A stretch of 64,000 bases of DNA, taken from NCBI GenBank assembly GCA_028281525.1, contig JANQJR010000064.1, positions 1-64,000 of the forward strand, given 5' to 3'. The notes beneath the pieces were generated by a model that was given only the letters and a program-made list of their open reading frames with translations, had not been told where the DNA came from and searched no databases. Made by a program: the position numbers and the translations under genes. The stretch is from Magnetovibrio sp. (lineage in GTDB: Bacteria; Pseudomonadota; Alphaproteobacteria; Rhodospirillales; Magnetovibrionaceae). The number at the start of each line of letters is the position of its first letter. Position 1 is the first letter of the stretch. Shown piece by piece: positions 45,627-54,952 of this stretch.

Positions 45627-46349
45627 TTGACCGATTTTAAAGTCCTAGCTGTAATCGCCGCCCGAGGGGGCTCCAAGGGTATTCCAAACAAGAATATCGC
45701 TCCCCTTGGGGACAAACCCTTGCTCACCTATATGATTGAAGCCGCCCATGGCGCAAAATCATTGAGCAAAGTGATTTTGTCGACCGACAGCGAACGCATT
45801 GCGGATATCGGGCGCACGCATGGTGTGGAAGTGCCGTTTTTGCGCCCTTCCGGCATCGCCCAAGATTTGTCCACGTTGATGGAAGTGAACCAGCACGCGG
45901 TGCGCTTTTACGAAGAACGCGGCGAGACTTTCGACGCCGTTATGTCCCTTCAACCGACAGCCCCGTTCTTGAAGAGCGCAACCATCGATAAAGCGGTAGA
46001 AATGTTGCGTGCAACGAATTGCGACAGCGTTACGAGCATTGCTCAACTCACACAGTGCCATCCCCAAATCATGAAAAAATTTGAAAATGATGGCGCAATC
46101 ACCAACTACCTAGAAATTCCGCCTGGCGAATTGGCAAGCAGCCGTCAGGAACGCAAACCTGTATACTTTCTCACCGGTAGTTTTTATCTAAGGCCAACGG
46201 AACTGTTGATGGCACACGAAGGATCTGGTCACGCACTTGGAAGGGATTCCCGTGCATGCTTGCTGGACGAGATCGAAGCCACCGACATCAACACCCTCTT
46301 GGATTTCACCATCGCTGAGTGCCTGTTGGACAGAGGACTTGTTTCATGA
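45627..46349 (+). CDS. Acylneuraminate cytidylyltransferase (CMP-nonulosonate synthetase, NeuA/PseF/LegF-like)
   Basis: 240 aa from a TTG at 45627 with GAGG 6 nt upstream. The CTP-binding opening AVIAARGGSKGIPNKNIAPL (8-27) and SLQPTAPFLKSATID near 110 define the family; a late GRDSRACLLDEIEATDINTL fits the C-terminal EATDINT signature. Activates a nonulosonic acid with CTP. First gene of the plus-strand arm; its stop overlaps the next ATG (ATGA). Confidence 0.92.
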   Translation: MTDFKVLAVIAARGGSKGIPNKNIAPLGDKPLLTYMIEAAHGAKSLSKVILSTDSERIADIGRTHGVEVPFLRPSGIAQDLSTLMEVNQHAVRFYEERGETFDAVMSLQPTAPFLKSATIDKAVEMLRATNCDSVTSIAQLTQCHPQIMKKFENDGAITNYLEIPPGELASSRQERKPVYFLTGSFYLRPTELLMAHEGSGHALGRDSRACLLDEIEATDINTLLDFTIAECLLDRGLVS

Positions 46350-47740
46350 GAATCCTGTTTGTAAATGCCCGCAATGACGACGAACACACGAGTCACTCCC
46401 GGAACGGGATGTACGTTCCTTTGGGCATCTTGTCCGTTGTAACATATGCCCAACAGGAATTTGGGGACCGGATCGACAAGATCGAGGTGATTGACGAGGA
46501 CGTTTCGGTTCTTGACCCGCAAGTTTTTGCACGCTTCGACCTTGTCGGATTTTACGCAACCACGTTCAATTATCTGCGAACCTGCGAATATGCCGCCAGC
46601 GCCAAATCCACTGGCGCAACGACCGTTTTGGGCGGTCCACACGGCACTGTTCTCACGCGCCAAATCCTCACCAACAAATCGGCATTTGACTACGTTATCC
46701 GCGAAGAAGCCGAAATTCCCTTTGCGAAACTTTTGGGCCATCTCCTGGGCGACGATGTGCCGAAAGAGTCCATCCCCAGCCTTGGTTATCGCGATGCGGA
46801 CGGTTCCGTACACGTTAGCCCGGTGACGCACATTAACGATCTCACCACCTTGCCGATTATTTCGCGCGAATACGTACCTATGGACCGTTACGTGGAGAAC
46901 TATCACTCCATCTACGGGGACCGCGCAGACTTGGTTCAAGGATCCATCTTCTCTTCCAAGGGCTGTAACTGGCGCGATGTCACCGACGGCGGCTGTGTGT
47001 TCTGCGCCCGCCTGGAAGAAGGTATGCGCTTTCGCCCCATTGAACAGATTTGGCAGGAAATCCGCAGCCTAAAAGAAAATTATGGCGTGAATTCGATCTG
47101 GGATATCTCCGACGATAACTTGAACGCCCCGGAATGGTTCAAGCAGTTTGTCGATGAGCGGCCGGACGATCTGGATGACGTTAACTTTTTCATCTACAGC
47201 CGGGTCGGCACCGTACGTAAGGACTTGATCCCCTACTTCAGGAAATTGAACGTCGAAGAGGTCTTCGTCGGTGCGGAAAGCGGTGACAACACGGTCCTGA
47301 AGCGCTCCTTCAAAGGCCAATCGGTCAGCACCATTCGCCGGGCGACGTCCTTGTTGCGCGATAACGATATTCGCTTCTTCCCCAGCTTCATCTTGGGTCT
47401 GCCGGGCGAAAGCAAGCAAAGCTTGGAAAACACTTACGATCTGTGTAAGGAAATTGCCGACTTAGGCGGGGCCAACCGCCTGGGCGTCACCATCTTGCAA
47501 CCCATCCCGGGGTGTTCCGCTTATAATCAAACCGTTGCCAAAAGCCGCGAAGAAGGCATCAATCTCGATGATTTGGACGAAGTCGAGATGCCATACTTCG
47601 AGCGCGCCTGGGCAAGGAACTTCACTGAAGTCGATTACGACACCCTTTGTGAATACAAAGAGAAAATTGATGCCGTGGTCGGCCAAACGATGAAGGTATT
47701 TGGTGGGCGTACGGAAACGGAAAAACGAAAAACGGCTTGA
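46346..47740 (+). CDS. B12-binding-domain radical SAM protein with unusual cysteine spacing
   Basis: 464 aa from ATG 46346. An N-terminal cobalamin-like Rossmann domain (RILFVNARND, TTVLGGPHGTVLT near 95) precedes a radical SAM core in which the cluster cysteines appear as C207-x9-C217-x2-C220 (GCNWRDVTDGGCVFC) rather than CxxxCxxC. Downstream features are normal: EEVFVGAESGDNTVLKRSFK and FILGLPGESKQSL. It probably modifies a sugar or lipid intermediate. Coupled to the cytidylyltransferase by a 4-nt overlap. Confidence 0.8.
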   Translation: MRILFVNARNDDEHTSHSRNGMYVPLGILSVVTYAQQEFGDRIDKIEVIDEDVSVLDPQVFARFDLVGFYATTFNYLRTCEYAASAKSTGATTVLGGPHGTVLTRQILTNKSAFDYVIREEAEIPFAKLLGHLLGDDVPKESIPSLGYRDADGSVHVSPVTHINDLTTLPIISREYVPMDRYVENYHSIYGDRADLVQGSIFSSKGCNWRDVTDGGCVFCARLEEGMRFRPIEQIWQEIRSLKENYGVNSIWDISDDNLNAPEWFKQFVDERPDDLDDVNFFIYSRVGTVRKDLIPYFRKLNVEEVFVGAESGDNTVLKRSFKGQSVSTIRRATSLLRDNDIRFFPSFILGLPGESKQSLENTYDLCKEIADLGGANRLGVTILQPIPGCSAYNQTVAKSREEGINLDDLDEVEMPYFERAWARNFTEVDYDTLCEYKEKIDAVVGQTMKVFGGRTETEKRKTA

Positions 47741-47849
47741 TGTCGTCCGGTCGGTTTCACAAAATCACAGCGATTCTCCGAACGAGCGCTCTGCTGCGAA
47801 AAGCACAGAGCTAGATAGCCGTTACCTCATCTCTCGCGTGGACGCACAT

Positions 47850-48932
47850 ATGGAAACGCCCATTAAATTCGCATTTCTCGGTTGCGGTCGGGTCACCAAC
47901 CATTACCTGGATATATTTTCTAAAGGCATCGAGGGCGCAGTCATTTCCGGATGTTGCGACATCATCCCGCAAAAAGCCCAAACCGCCGTCCAGCGCGCAA
48001 ACGGTGACGCACAAGCCTACGCGACCTTAGAAGAGATGGTCAGCGGCTGCGATCCCGATGTGGTATGCATCCTGACCGAAAGCGGCAAGCATTACGAACA
48101 CGCCAGCGCAGCCCTGGATCTTGGCCGTCATGTGATCATTGAAAAGCCTGTCACCTTGCTGCCGGACCAAGCTTACGAACTCGCGGACAAGGCTGAAAAA
48201 AATGGTTTAATGGCCACTGTGGTGATGCAAAACCGCTTAAATCCCGCAATCGAGAAATTACAAGAAGCCGTAACGGCGGGGCGTCTGGGCAAGATCATCA
48301 CCGCGACGATCCGTTTACGGTGGTGCCGGATGCAGGAGTATTATGAAGATGGTTGGCACGGCACCTGGGCTATGGACGGCGGCGTGATCAATCAACAAGC
48401 CATTCATCATGTCGATGCCCTCAATTGGATTTGCGGCCCAATCGACGGCGTCAGTTCCGTCATCACCAACAGGTTGATGAATTTGGAAGCGGAAGATACG
48501 CTCGCGGCAACCGTGACTTTTGAAAACGGCGCTCTGGGCACAATCGAAGCCACAACCGCAGCCCGCCCCCGCGATATCGAAGCCTCTTTGTCTGTCGTGG
48601 GTGAAAAAGGCATGGTCGTCGTCGGCGGCATCGCACTGAACAAAATTGACGTATGGGAATTCGTCAATCCCCTACCCGGCGACGATGATGTGGCGGCAGA
48701 ATGCTCCCAAGATGTTCCCAACGGCTATGGCCTCAGTCACATTCCATATCTGAACGAAGTCACACGACGTATCAACGAAAAAGACAGAACGCCTATTTTG
48801 TGCCCTCGTGACGGTGTTAAAGCCTTGGAAGTCGTGCATGCCCTTTACGCCAGTGCAGAACAAAAATCCTGGGTCCATATGGCGGATTCGCCACGTTCTG
48901 GCCGTCTCGGAATCCGCCAGCCCTCCCCTTAA
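47850..48932 (+). CDS. Gfo/Idh/MocA-family oxidoreductase
   Basis: 360 aa from ATG 47850; a longer open frame from 47700 overlaps the radical SAM gene and is not conserved-looking. NAD(P)-binding IKFAFLGCGRVTNHYLDIFS and the family EKPVTLLPDQAYEL near 95 are clear, and GVINQQAIHHVDALNWICGP near 175 gives the catalytic HHxD. Such enzymes oxidise or reduce sugar hydroxyls (for example UDP-GlcNAcA 3-dehydrogenase). Likely acts on a nucleotide sugar of this island. Confidence 0.88.
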   Translation: METPIKFAFLGCGRVTNHYLDIFSKGIEGAVISGCCDIIPQKAQTAVQRANGDAQAYATLEEMVSGCDPDVVCILTESGKHYEHASAALDLGRHVIIEKPVTLLPDQAYELADKAEKNGLMATVVMQNRLNPAIEKLQEAVTAGRLGKIITATIRLRWCRMQEYYEDGWHGTWAMDGGVINQQAIHHVDALNWICGPIDGVSSVITNRLMNLEAEDTLAATVTFENGALGTIEATTAARPRDIEASLSVVGEKGMVVVGGIALNKIDVWEFVNPLPGDDDVAAECSQDVPNGYGLSHIPYLNEVTRRINEKDRTPILCPRDGVKALEVVHALYASAEQKSWVHMADSPRSGRLGIRQPSP

Positions 48933-48937
48933 CGACC

Positions 48938-49429
48938 ATGACGATTGCCGGATCTCCGACTTATATTCTTGCGTGCTCGGAAATGGACACGGAATACTAT
49001 CCCCAAACGCCGTGGGGCACGGATTGGCATGAAGTATTCTCTGCGCCGCTCGATGAATTGCTCGCACGATACGACATCGTGGTGCCCGCCCCGGCGGTTC
49101 TCACCGGCCACATAAAACTGCCGAAAACTCAGATTTTTGCGGTTGTCTGCGATTGCCATACCATGCTCGCCAAGCTTGACCGCTTGCACACATCACACCT
49201 GATTTTCGCGCCGAGCGCGCTCGACATTCTAGAAGCACACCGCAAATCCCGCCGGACGCTATCGAGCAACTGCTTTCTGCGCAAAGGCGAGATTTTATCC
49301 GACGAAGCACTTTGCGAAGAAACGACGGGCACCGGCGTCAACGTTAAGTACCGCGACGTTTTGGTTGGCCGCGTTATCGCGCATGACATTGAACCAAACA
49401 GTCCCATCGACTTTGGAAGCGTCATATGA
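48938..49429 (+). CDS. Stand-alone SAF (antifreeze-like) domain protein
   Basis: 163 aa. The last 55 residues, NCFLRKGEILSDEALCEETT followed by GTGVNVKYRDVLVGRVIAHD and a final PIDFGSVI, match the SAF lid found at the C-terminus of NeuB synthases (compare KGAVITADDITKRRPATG in the gene at 39.9 kb). The first 105 residues are unrecognised (CSEMDTEYYPQTPWGTDWHE, PAPAVLTGHIKLPK). No TIM barrel is present, so it cannot be a synthase alone. It could be a substrate-binding accessory protein. Overlaps the next start (ATGA). Confidence 0.65.
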   Translation: MTIAGSPTYILACSEMDTEYYPQTPWGTDWHEVFSAPLDELLARYDIVVPAPAVLTGHIKLPKTQIFAVVCDCHTMLAKLDRLHTSHLIFAPSALDILEAHRKSRRTLSSNCFLRKGEILSDEALCEETTGTGVNVKYRDVLVGRVIAHDIEPNSPIDFGSVI

Positions 49430-50103
49430 TCAGCGTTGTGATCAGGGCTTACAACGAAGAAAAGTGGTTGGACCGGTGCTTACGTGCGGTCAAACATCAG
49501 CGTCTCCCCATCGAGGACATCATTGTCGTCGACAATGAATCGCAAGACAAATCGCGCGAAATCGCTCAACACCACGGCACCACGTTATTGTCCATATCCC
49601 GGGCGGACTTTACATTCGGACGCGCCCTGAACCTCGGCATCGAGGCGGCTAAGGGCGAGGTCGTCCTCATCTTGTCCGCCCACTGCATCCCCGTGGATGA
49701 ACTATGGTCCAGTTATCTGGCGTTACATCTCAATGGCTACGGCGGCGACAGCATTTGCGGCGTCTACGGACGTCAAGAGCCGTTGCCCGAAACCAGCGAC
49801 ATGGACGCCCGCGACCTATACACGACGTTCCGCGAAGAACGGCACAATCAGTCCCAGGATTATTTTTTCCACAACGCAAACTCAGCCATCCGCAAGTCAC
49901 TGTGGCAAAAGTATCCGTTTGATGAAAAAATCCGAGGCGTCGAAGATCGGGCGTGGGGCAAACTGTTAATTCAGAAAGGCTATCAAATTACCTACGAACC
50001 GATGGCACGGGTTTATCATCACCACGGAATTCATCAAAATCGTGATGCCCCCCGCGCCAAACGGGTCGCCGATTCAATTCGTTATATTCGCGATCATTTG
50101 TAA
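49426..50103 (+). CDS. Family 2 glycosyltransferase
   Basis: 225 aa, compact GT-A enzyme: SVVIRAYNEEKWLDRCLRAV, IIVVDNESQDKSREIA, and KGEVVLILSAHCIPVDELW in the DxD region, with FDEKIRGVEDRAWGKLLIQK as the acceptor-side ED motif near 170. No membrane helix. Coupled to the SAF gene by 4 nt; 14 bp to the next gene. Confidence 0.88.
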   Translation: MISVVIRAYNEEKWLDRCLRAVKHQRLPIEDIIVVDNESQDKSREIAQHHGTTLLSISRADFTFGRALNLGIEAAKGEVVLILSAHCIPVDELWSSYLALHLNGYGGDSICGVYGRQEPLPETSDMDARDLYTTFREERHNQSQDYFFHNANSAIRKSLWQKYPFDEKIRGVEDRAWGKLLIQKGYQITYEPMARVYHHHGIHQNRDAPRAKRVADSIRYIRDHL

Positions 50104-50117
50104 AAGCTGGGCGGACC

Positions 50118-50801
50118 ATGACGCAAGACGAACCTGTGAAAGTCCTATCTCTGATCCCCGTCCACAATGACGAAAAGCGGCGTTTCGTCCTCGATCCGAT
50201 TGCCGGAAAATCGGCACTGCAACGCACCATCGACTTTGCCCGCGATATTGAACGGATCAACAACGTCGATGCACGAGTTTGCCTGGTGTCGAGCGATCCC
50301 GCCGTGATCGACGCCTGCGCGGACGAGCCGAACATTCTGATTCCCAAGCGTACCAAGGATGACCTCAGGGAAGCCATCAAAGACAGCCTGCTCACCGCCG
50401 AAGAAATGCTCGACACGCGTTTCGATTATGTCTTCGTTCTCGAACCCACCAATCCGTTCCGCCCCGACGGCCTAGCGGCGGAAGTGCTCGACATGCTACG
50501 TAATGACAGCAACCTCGATAGTGTGGTCTGCGCGGAACGCACCCACGGCCGTGTGTGGGGTGGAGACAACTTTGTCGAACCGCTGAATGAGCAACTCTCC
50601 AAGAACGGCGAACCGCCCAATTTCTTCTTCGAAATGCTTGGCCTTCTGGCAGCCAGCCGCCGCCACATCGTTGTGAGCGGGCATCGCGTTGGCAATCACG
50701 TTGGCTTAGTGGTGCTGAATCATAAATGGCGCTTTATTGACCTGCAAGATGACGACTCTTTCCGTTTAGCCGAGCTTCTTGCGCCAACTTTTGTAAATTG
50801 A
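50118..50801 (+). CDS. Divergent acylneuraminate cytidylyltransferase-like protein
   Basis: 227 aa with the GT-A nucleotidyltransferase layout of NeuA (VFVLEPTNPFRPDGLAAEVL near 110; SVVCAERTHGRVWG), but the N-terminal CTP loop AxRGGSKG is replaced by PVHNDEKRRFVLDPIAGKS. That substitution may change nucleotide use or abolish it. Third relative of CMP-sugar synthetases on the plus-strand arm region. Product uncertain. Confidence 0.65.
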   Translation: MTQDEPVKVLSLIPVHNDEKRRFVLDPIAGKSALQRTIDFARDIERINNVDARVCLVSSDPAVIDACADEPNILIPKRTKDDLREAIKDSLLTAEEMLDTRFDYVFVLEPTNPFRPDGLAAEVLDMLRNDSNLDSVVCAERTHGRVWGGDNFVEPLNEQLSKNGEPPNFFFEMLGLLAASRRHIVVSGHRVGNHVGLVVLNHKWRFIDLQDDDSFRLAELLAPTFVN

Positions 50802-50839
50802 ACCCAGATAAAGCCCTATCCGAATAAGGATACAGTAAA

Positions 50840-51679
50840 ATGTCGAACCACCGTGATTTGGAAATTTCCGATGTCCTATTCTCCAACAAAGAGAAGGTGC
50901 TTCTCGAGGGCGATTATACCTGTGGCTTCATTGACGATTTCTTGCCGGATGACGTCTACCGGAGCCTGCTTGAGACGTTTCCGCAACCCGAGGAAATGCA
51001 ACAGGACGCTGGGAGCTATTATAGCCAGACGTTGGGTAAATTGTCGTCGCCCCAGAACTTCCAGGCATTTCTCGACAAACATCCGCAGTGGCAGAAATTT
51101 ATGGAACTGTTGCAAAGCGATGCGTTCGCCCAGGACGTTCAGGTCACACTGCAACCCGCCATCCAGGCTTCATTTGGAAATAAAGCCGTTCGAAAAAAAT
51201 GGGCCAACATTAAAAAGTACATGAGCAATAAACTGGCGTGGTACTGGAAGCGCCTGTGGTTTTACCCGACGTTCGGCACCATGATCATGACCCGTTTGAA
51301 CCGGGGTTACGAGGTTGAAACCCACATCGATTCCCGGCGTAAGCTGGTAAGCATGATTCTCTACTTCCGCCCCGCAGACTGGCAAGACGACTGGGGTGGA
51401 AACACCGTTTTTTATAAGTTGAAGGATGACGAAAAAAGAGACAAATGGGTCGAACGGAACGCGGGTAACGACTACGCCAGCCATATTACGTCCGACCAGC
51501 AAGTGGAGTTCGATGAGGACTTCGAAGAACTGGTCTCCGTCGATTATAAAGCCAACCGTTTGGCCTTCTTCGTAATGAACGAAATGTCATATCACCGCGT
51601 CAAACCTGTGCTGTGCCCAGAAGGTGCCAGCCGCTGCGTCGCCGTCATCAACATTCGCGCAGGTTATGAAGCCGGTTAA
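50840..51679 (+). CDS. 2-oxoglutarate/Fe(II)-dependent oxygenase (prolyl-4-hydroxylase-like)
   Basis: 279 aa with AAGGA 8 nt before the ATG. The iron triad is H162 and D164 (THIDS) with distal H252 (SYHRVKP), and R265 in ASRCVAVI binds 2-oxoglutarate. Enzymes of this type hydroxylate proteins, sugars or lipids. In this neighbourhood a glycan or sugar-nucleotide substrate is the best guess. Confidence 0.85.
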   Translation: MSNHRDLEISDVLFSNKEKVLLEGDYTCGFIDDFLPDDVYRSLLETFPQPEEMQQDAGSYYSQTLGKLSSPQNFQAFLDKHPQWQKFMELLQSDAFAQDVQVTLQPAIQASFGNKAVRKKWANIKKYMSNKLAWYWKRLWFYPTFGTMIMTRLNRGYEVETHIDSRRKLVSMILYFRPADWQDDWGGNTVFYKLKDDEKRDKWVERNAGNDYASHITSDQQVEFDEDFEELVSVDYKANRLAFFVMNEMSYHRVKPVLCPEGASRCVAVINIRAGYEAG

Positions 51680-51733
51680 ACCGACTGTACGGCGCCTTGC
51701 CGCTCAACTCCATGGTATAGATGATAAACTTTC

Positions 51734-52600
51734 GTGAGCAACGTGCCCGCTAAAGGTTTTCTTTTATCACGCGCCCTTTACTACCTTTCTCGTTGGGAGA
51801 AGGGGCGTGAGAAAACCGTTTCTTATTTCGAACGAAGCGGATTACTCCACTCGCTTTCGTTTTCCCGCTATGTCCGTGATGTCACGGAAATGTTCCCGCA
51901 TACGGTTGAAGTCGAAGGCATTCTTTTTGACTCAACTGCATACGTTCCGCGCAAACGGGGCGAACTTTTGATGACCAAGGAACCCGACATGATCGCATGG
52001 ATGGACGAGCACATTCATCCAGGGGATTGTCTATACGATATTGGCGCCAACGTCGGAGTATTTTCCTTGTACGCAGCGCTTAAGCGCGGTGCGCAAGTGA
52101 TTTCCTTCGAACCCGAAGCTTCCAACTTTCATTTTCTCAACCGTAATATTTTGCACAACAACGCTTCCGATAAAATCAAAGCGCTGTGCATCGGCTTGTC
52201 GGATAGCGAAGGCATTTCTCCCCTGGTCTTATCCAACGCATCTCTTGGCGACTCCGGACACGCACTTGGAAGTCACGATGGCGATGAGGAAATTTTAGAC
52301 AGCACTTCCCCAAAGGAATGGTGTCTCAGTTTTTCGCTGAACGAAATCGTTAAGTTTGGCAATCTGCCGATTCCCACGCACATCAAAATTGACACCGATA
52401 CCTTCGAAGAACGGATTATCTCCGGCATGTCGGAAATTTTGGCGAACCCGGTTTTGAAATCGCTGGTGGTCGAAGTGCCAAATGACGAAAATCGCGCTAA
52501 GCAAATCATCGAAACTTTAAACATGAACAATTTCATCGAGACCACCTCGGGCGTTCCGACAGGCAGTCATCAAAATAAATTTTTCTTTCGCCACTCCTAA
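51734..52600 (+). CDS. FkbM-family methyltransferase
   Basis: 288 aa from a GTG at 51734. SAM-binding LYDIGANVGVFSLYAALKRG near 100, VISFEPEASNFHFLNRNI near 122, and a late THIKIDTDTFEERIISG (the FkbM KxDxxG-like element) near 215. FkbM-type enzymes O-methylate hydroxyls of sugars and other metabolites. Lies between the oxygenase and the second NeuB gene. Confidence 0.85.
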   Translation: MSNVPAKGFLLSRALYYLSRWEKGREKTVSYFERSGLLHSLSFSRYVRDVTEMFPHTVEVEGILFDSTAYVPRKRGELLMTKEPDMIAWMDEHIHPGDCLYDIGANVGVFSLYAALKRGAQVISFEPEASNFHFLNRNILHNNASDKIKALCIGLSDSEGISPLVLSNASLGDSGHALGSHDGDEEILDSTSPKEWCLSFSLNEIVKFGNLPIPTHIKIDTDTFEERIISGMSEILANPVLKSLVVEVPNDENRAKQIIETLNMNNFIETTSGVPTGSHQNKFFFRHS

Positions 52601-52639
52601 GCGCCCGGATGGAAGCGCACATGCGATATCTCAGACACA

Positions 52640-53686
52640 ATGACATCATCATTTAACATTTCTAATCGCGAGATCGGCGCCGATCGATGCTTTGTCATCG
52701 TGGAGGTCGCTCAAGCGCATGACGGCTCGCTTGGCAATGCGCACGCATTTATCGAAAGCGCCGCACGTGCGGGCGCGGATGCGATCAAATTCCAAACCCA
52801 TATCGCCATGGCGGAATCCACCTTGGACGAGCCGTTCCGCGTAAAATTCTCACAACAAGACGACACCCGCCTGGACTATTGGAAACGCATGGAATTCACA
52901 CCCGAACAGTGGGCTGGGTTGAAACAACATGCCGATGACCTGAAACTTGCGTTCTTATCGTCCCCGTTCTCGCTCGAAGCCGTCGAACTCCTAGAGAACC
53001 TGGACGTTCCGGCCTGGAAAATCGCATCGGGTGAGGCCTACACAACTAGGATGACCGAACGCCTTTGTCAAACCAATATCCCCATGCTTCTGAGCACGGG
53101 CATGAGCAGTCTGGAACACATCGACAAAAACGCATCCCTAATACGCAAACACGGTCTTCCGCTTGCCATTTTTCAGTGCACCAGCGCCTACCCGACACCG
53201 TTGAGCGAAGTGGGCATCAACGTGTTGGATGAACTCAGAGACCGTTATGATTGTCCTATTGGCTTATCCGATCATTCCGGAACCATATACCCGTGCCTCA
53301 TGGCCATGGCGCGAGGCGCAAAAATGATCGAGATCCACGGTACGTTTTCCAAGCAGAGCTTCGGGCCGGATACTTCATCCTCGCTTACGTTCGAGGAGGT
53401 CGCTCTGATCTGTCAGGCGCGCGATGCTTTTGAAATGATGCTCACGAACCCTGTCGATAAAGACGCAAAAGCAACCGACCTCGCCCAGCTTTCAAAAATT
53501 TTTAGCAAAAGCTGGGCACCGAAATCCAACATTCAGGCCGGCACCGTCCTGTCCACCGAGCACTTGACTCTCAAAAAACCAGCCGGTGGCTTCTCTGAAG
53601 AACAACTGGACAGTTTGATCGGGCGCACGCTTGCTCGAGATGTCAGCCCCTTGCATATTTTGAAAGAGGAAGACCTTGAACCCTAA
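52640..53686 (+). CDS. N-acetylneuraminate synthase family protein (NeuB/LegI-like), second copy
   Basis: 348 aa. CFVIVEVAQAHDGSLGNAHA, GADAIKFQTHIA, WKIASGEAYTTRMTERLC, MLLSTGMSS, CPIGLSDHSGTIYP and EIHGTFSKQSFGPDTSSSLT follow the NeuB barrel, and a C-terminal SAF domain contains IQAGTVLSTEHLTLKKPAGG. It differs clearly from the synthase at 39.9 kb. Adjacent NeuC suggests a NeuNAc- or legionaminate-type hexosamine substrate. The next gene starts inside its last codons. Confidence 0.9.
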   Translation: MTSSFNISNREIGADRCFVIVEVAQAHDGSLGNAHAFIESAARAGADAIKFQTHIAMAESTLDEPFRVKFSQQDDTRLDYWKRMEFTPEQWAGLKQHADDLKLAFLSSPFSLEAVELLENLDVPAWKIASGEAYTTRMTERLCQTNIPMLLSTGMSSLEHIDKNASLIRKHGLPLAIFQCTSAYPTPLSEVGINVLDELRDRYDCPIGLSDHSGTIYPCLMAMARGAKMIEIHGTFSKQSFGPDTSSSLTFEEVALICQARDAFEMMLTNPVDKDAKATDLAQLSKIFSKSWAPKSNIQAGTVLSTEHLTLKKPAGGFSEEQLDSLIGRTLARDVSPLHILKEEDLEP

Positions 53687-54899
53687 ATCCGACAATCGAA
53701 ATATCTGCGTCGTGGTGCACAGCCGGGCAAACTATGGCCGCATCAAATCGGTCTTACAGGCTATTCACGACCATCCGGACCTCAACCTCTTATTGCTGGT
53801 TGGCGGATCGGCCGTGTTGTCCCGTTTCGGAAACGTAAGTGAACAGATTGAAAAAGACGGTTTCAAGATCACCGCACGCGTTCCGTTCATCGTCGAAGGC
53901 GAAACGCCGACGACAATGGCTAAATCGACCGGCTTGGCAATCATCGAGTTGGCGACGTTGTTCGAAAACTTGAAGCCGGATATCGTGCTGACCGTCGCCG
54001 ACAGGTTCGAAACCATCGCCACGGCCATCGCTGCAAGTTACATGAACATCCCGGTCGCGCACACCCAAGGCGGTGAAGTCACAGGCTCGATCGACGAAAG
54101 CGTACGCCACGCCATTACACGGTTGTCCCACATTCACTTCCCGGCAACGAAGCGCTCAGCGGAATATCTCGAAAAAATGGGCGAATCCGAAGAGAGCGTG
54201 TTCTTCGTCGGATGTCCGTCAATCGATATCGTCGCCCAATGCGACCGTTCCATGCCGACGGACTTCTTTAAAAAATACAACGGCGTTGGCGTTGAACCGG
54301 ACCCGGCCAAACCCTATATCGTCGTGCTGCAACACCCCGTCACCACCGAGTTTGGAAGCGGGCTTGATCAAATTAACGCAACACTGAAAGCAACTGCAGA
54401 TATCGATGTACACAAAATTTGGCTGTGGCCAAACATCGACGCCGGTTCGGACGATGTCGCCCGCGGAATTCGGATTTTCCGAGAGACCCACACGGCAAAG
54501 CAGTTTTCGTTCTACAAAAACTTCGCCGTGGAAGATTACACCAAGTTGATTTCCAACTGCGCTTGCCTTGTCGGCAATTCCAGTTCCGCCATCCGCGAAG
54601 GCGCATTTCTCAGCATCCCCGCAGTCAATATCGGATCGCGGCAAAATTATCGTGAATGCAGCGATAATGTCGTGACCGTCCCGCACGATGCCGGTCAAAT
54701 CAAGCAAGCCATCGGTGAACGGATGGCGCACCCCCCTTTCTCTTCATCAGACATGTTCGGCACCGGCGATGCTGGCGTGAAAATCGCGGATGTTCTCGCC
54801 AAAGCGGATTTGAACGTTAAAAAGGTGCTGGCATACGCAAAAGAAGACGTACATGGCGGTTTGTACCGTTCCGCCACCTTGTTATCGGACGGTGGATAA
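53676..54899 (+). CDS. UDP-N-acetylglucosamine 2-epimerase, hydrolysing (NeuC/LegG-like)
   Basis: 407 aa from a TTG at 53676 with AGAGGAAG just upstream; overlaps the NeuB gene by 11 nt. Family features: NICVVVHSRANYGRIKSVLQ at the N-terminus, ADRFETIATAIAASYMNIPV near 109, HTQGGEVTGSIDESVRHAIT near 130, and LVGNSSSAIREGAFLSIPAV near 300. NeuC converts UDP-GlcNAc to ManNAc; LegG acts on the 2,4-diacetamido analogue. It supplies the substrate for the adjacent synthase. Confidence 0.92.
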   Translation: MNPKSDNRNICVVVHSRANYGRIKSVLQAIHDHPDLNLLLLVGGSAVLSRFGNVSEQIEKDGFKITARVPFIVEGETPTTMAKSTGLAIIELATLFENLKPDIVLTVADRFETIATAIAASYMNIPVAHTQGGEVTGSIDESVRHAITRLSHIHFPATKRSAEYLEKMGESEESVFFVGCPSIDIVAQCDRSMPTDFFKKYNGVGVEPDPAKPYIVVLQHPVTTEFGSGLDQINATLKATADIDVHKIWLWPNIDAGSDDVARGIRIFRETHTAKQFSFYKNFAVEDYTKLISNCACLVGNSSSAIREGAFLSIPAVNIGSRQNYRECSDNVVTVPHDAGQIKQAIGERMAHPPFSSSDMFGTGDAGVKIADVLAKADLNVKKVLAYAKEDVHGGLYRSATLLSDGG

Positions 54900-54952
54900 A
54901 CCGGCGTTCCATCGCTATTCCTTCCAACAAATTCAGATTCCTTTTCGATTAG

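Noticed and set aside
45518-45640. 40-codon plus-strand frame overlapping the neuA-like start
   Set aside because: No Shine-Dalgarno and its C-terminal part is simply the tandem repeat read in another frame.
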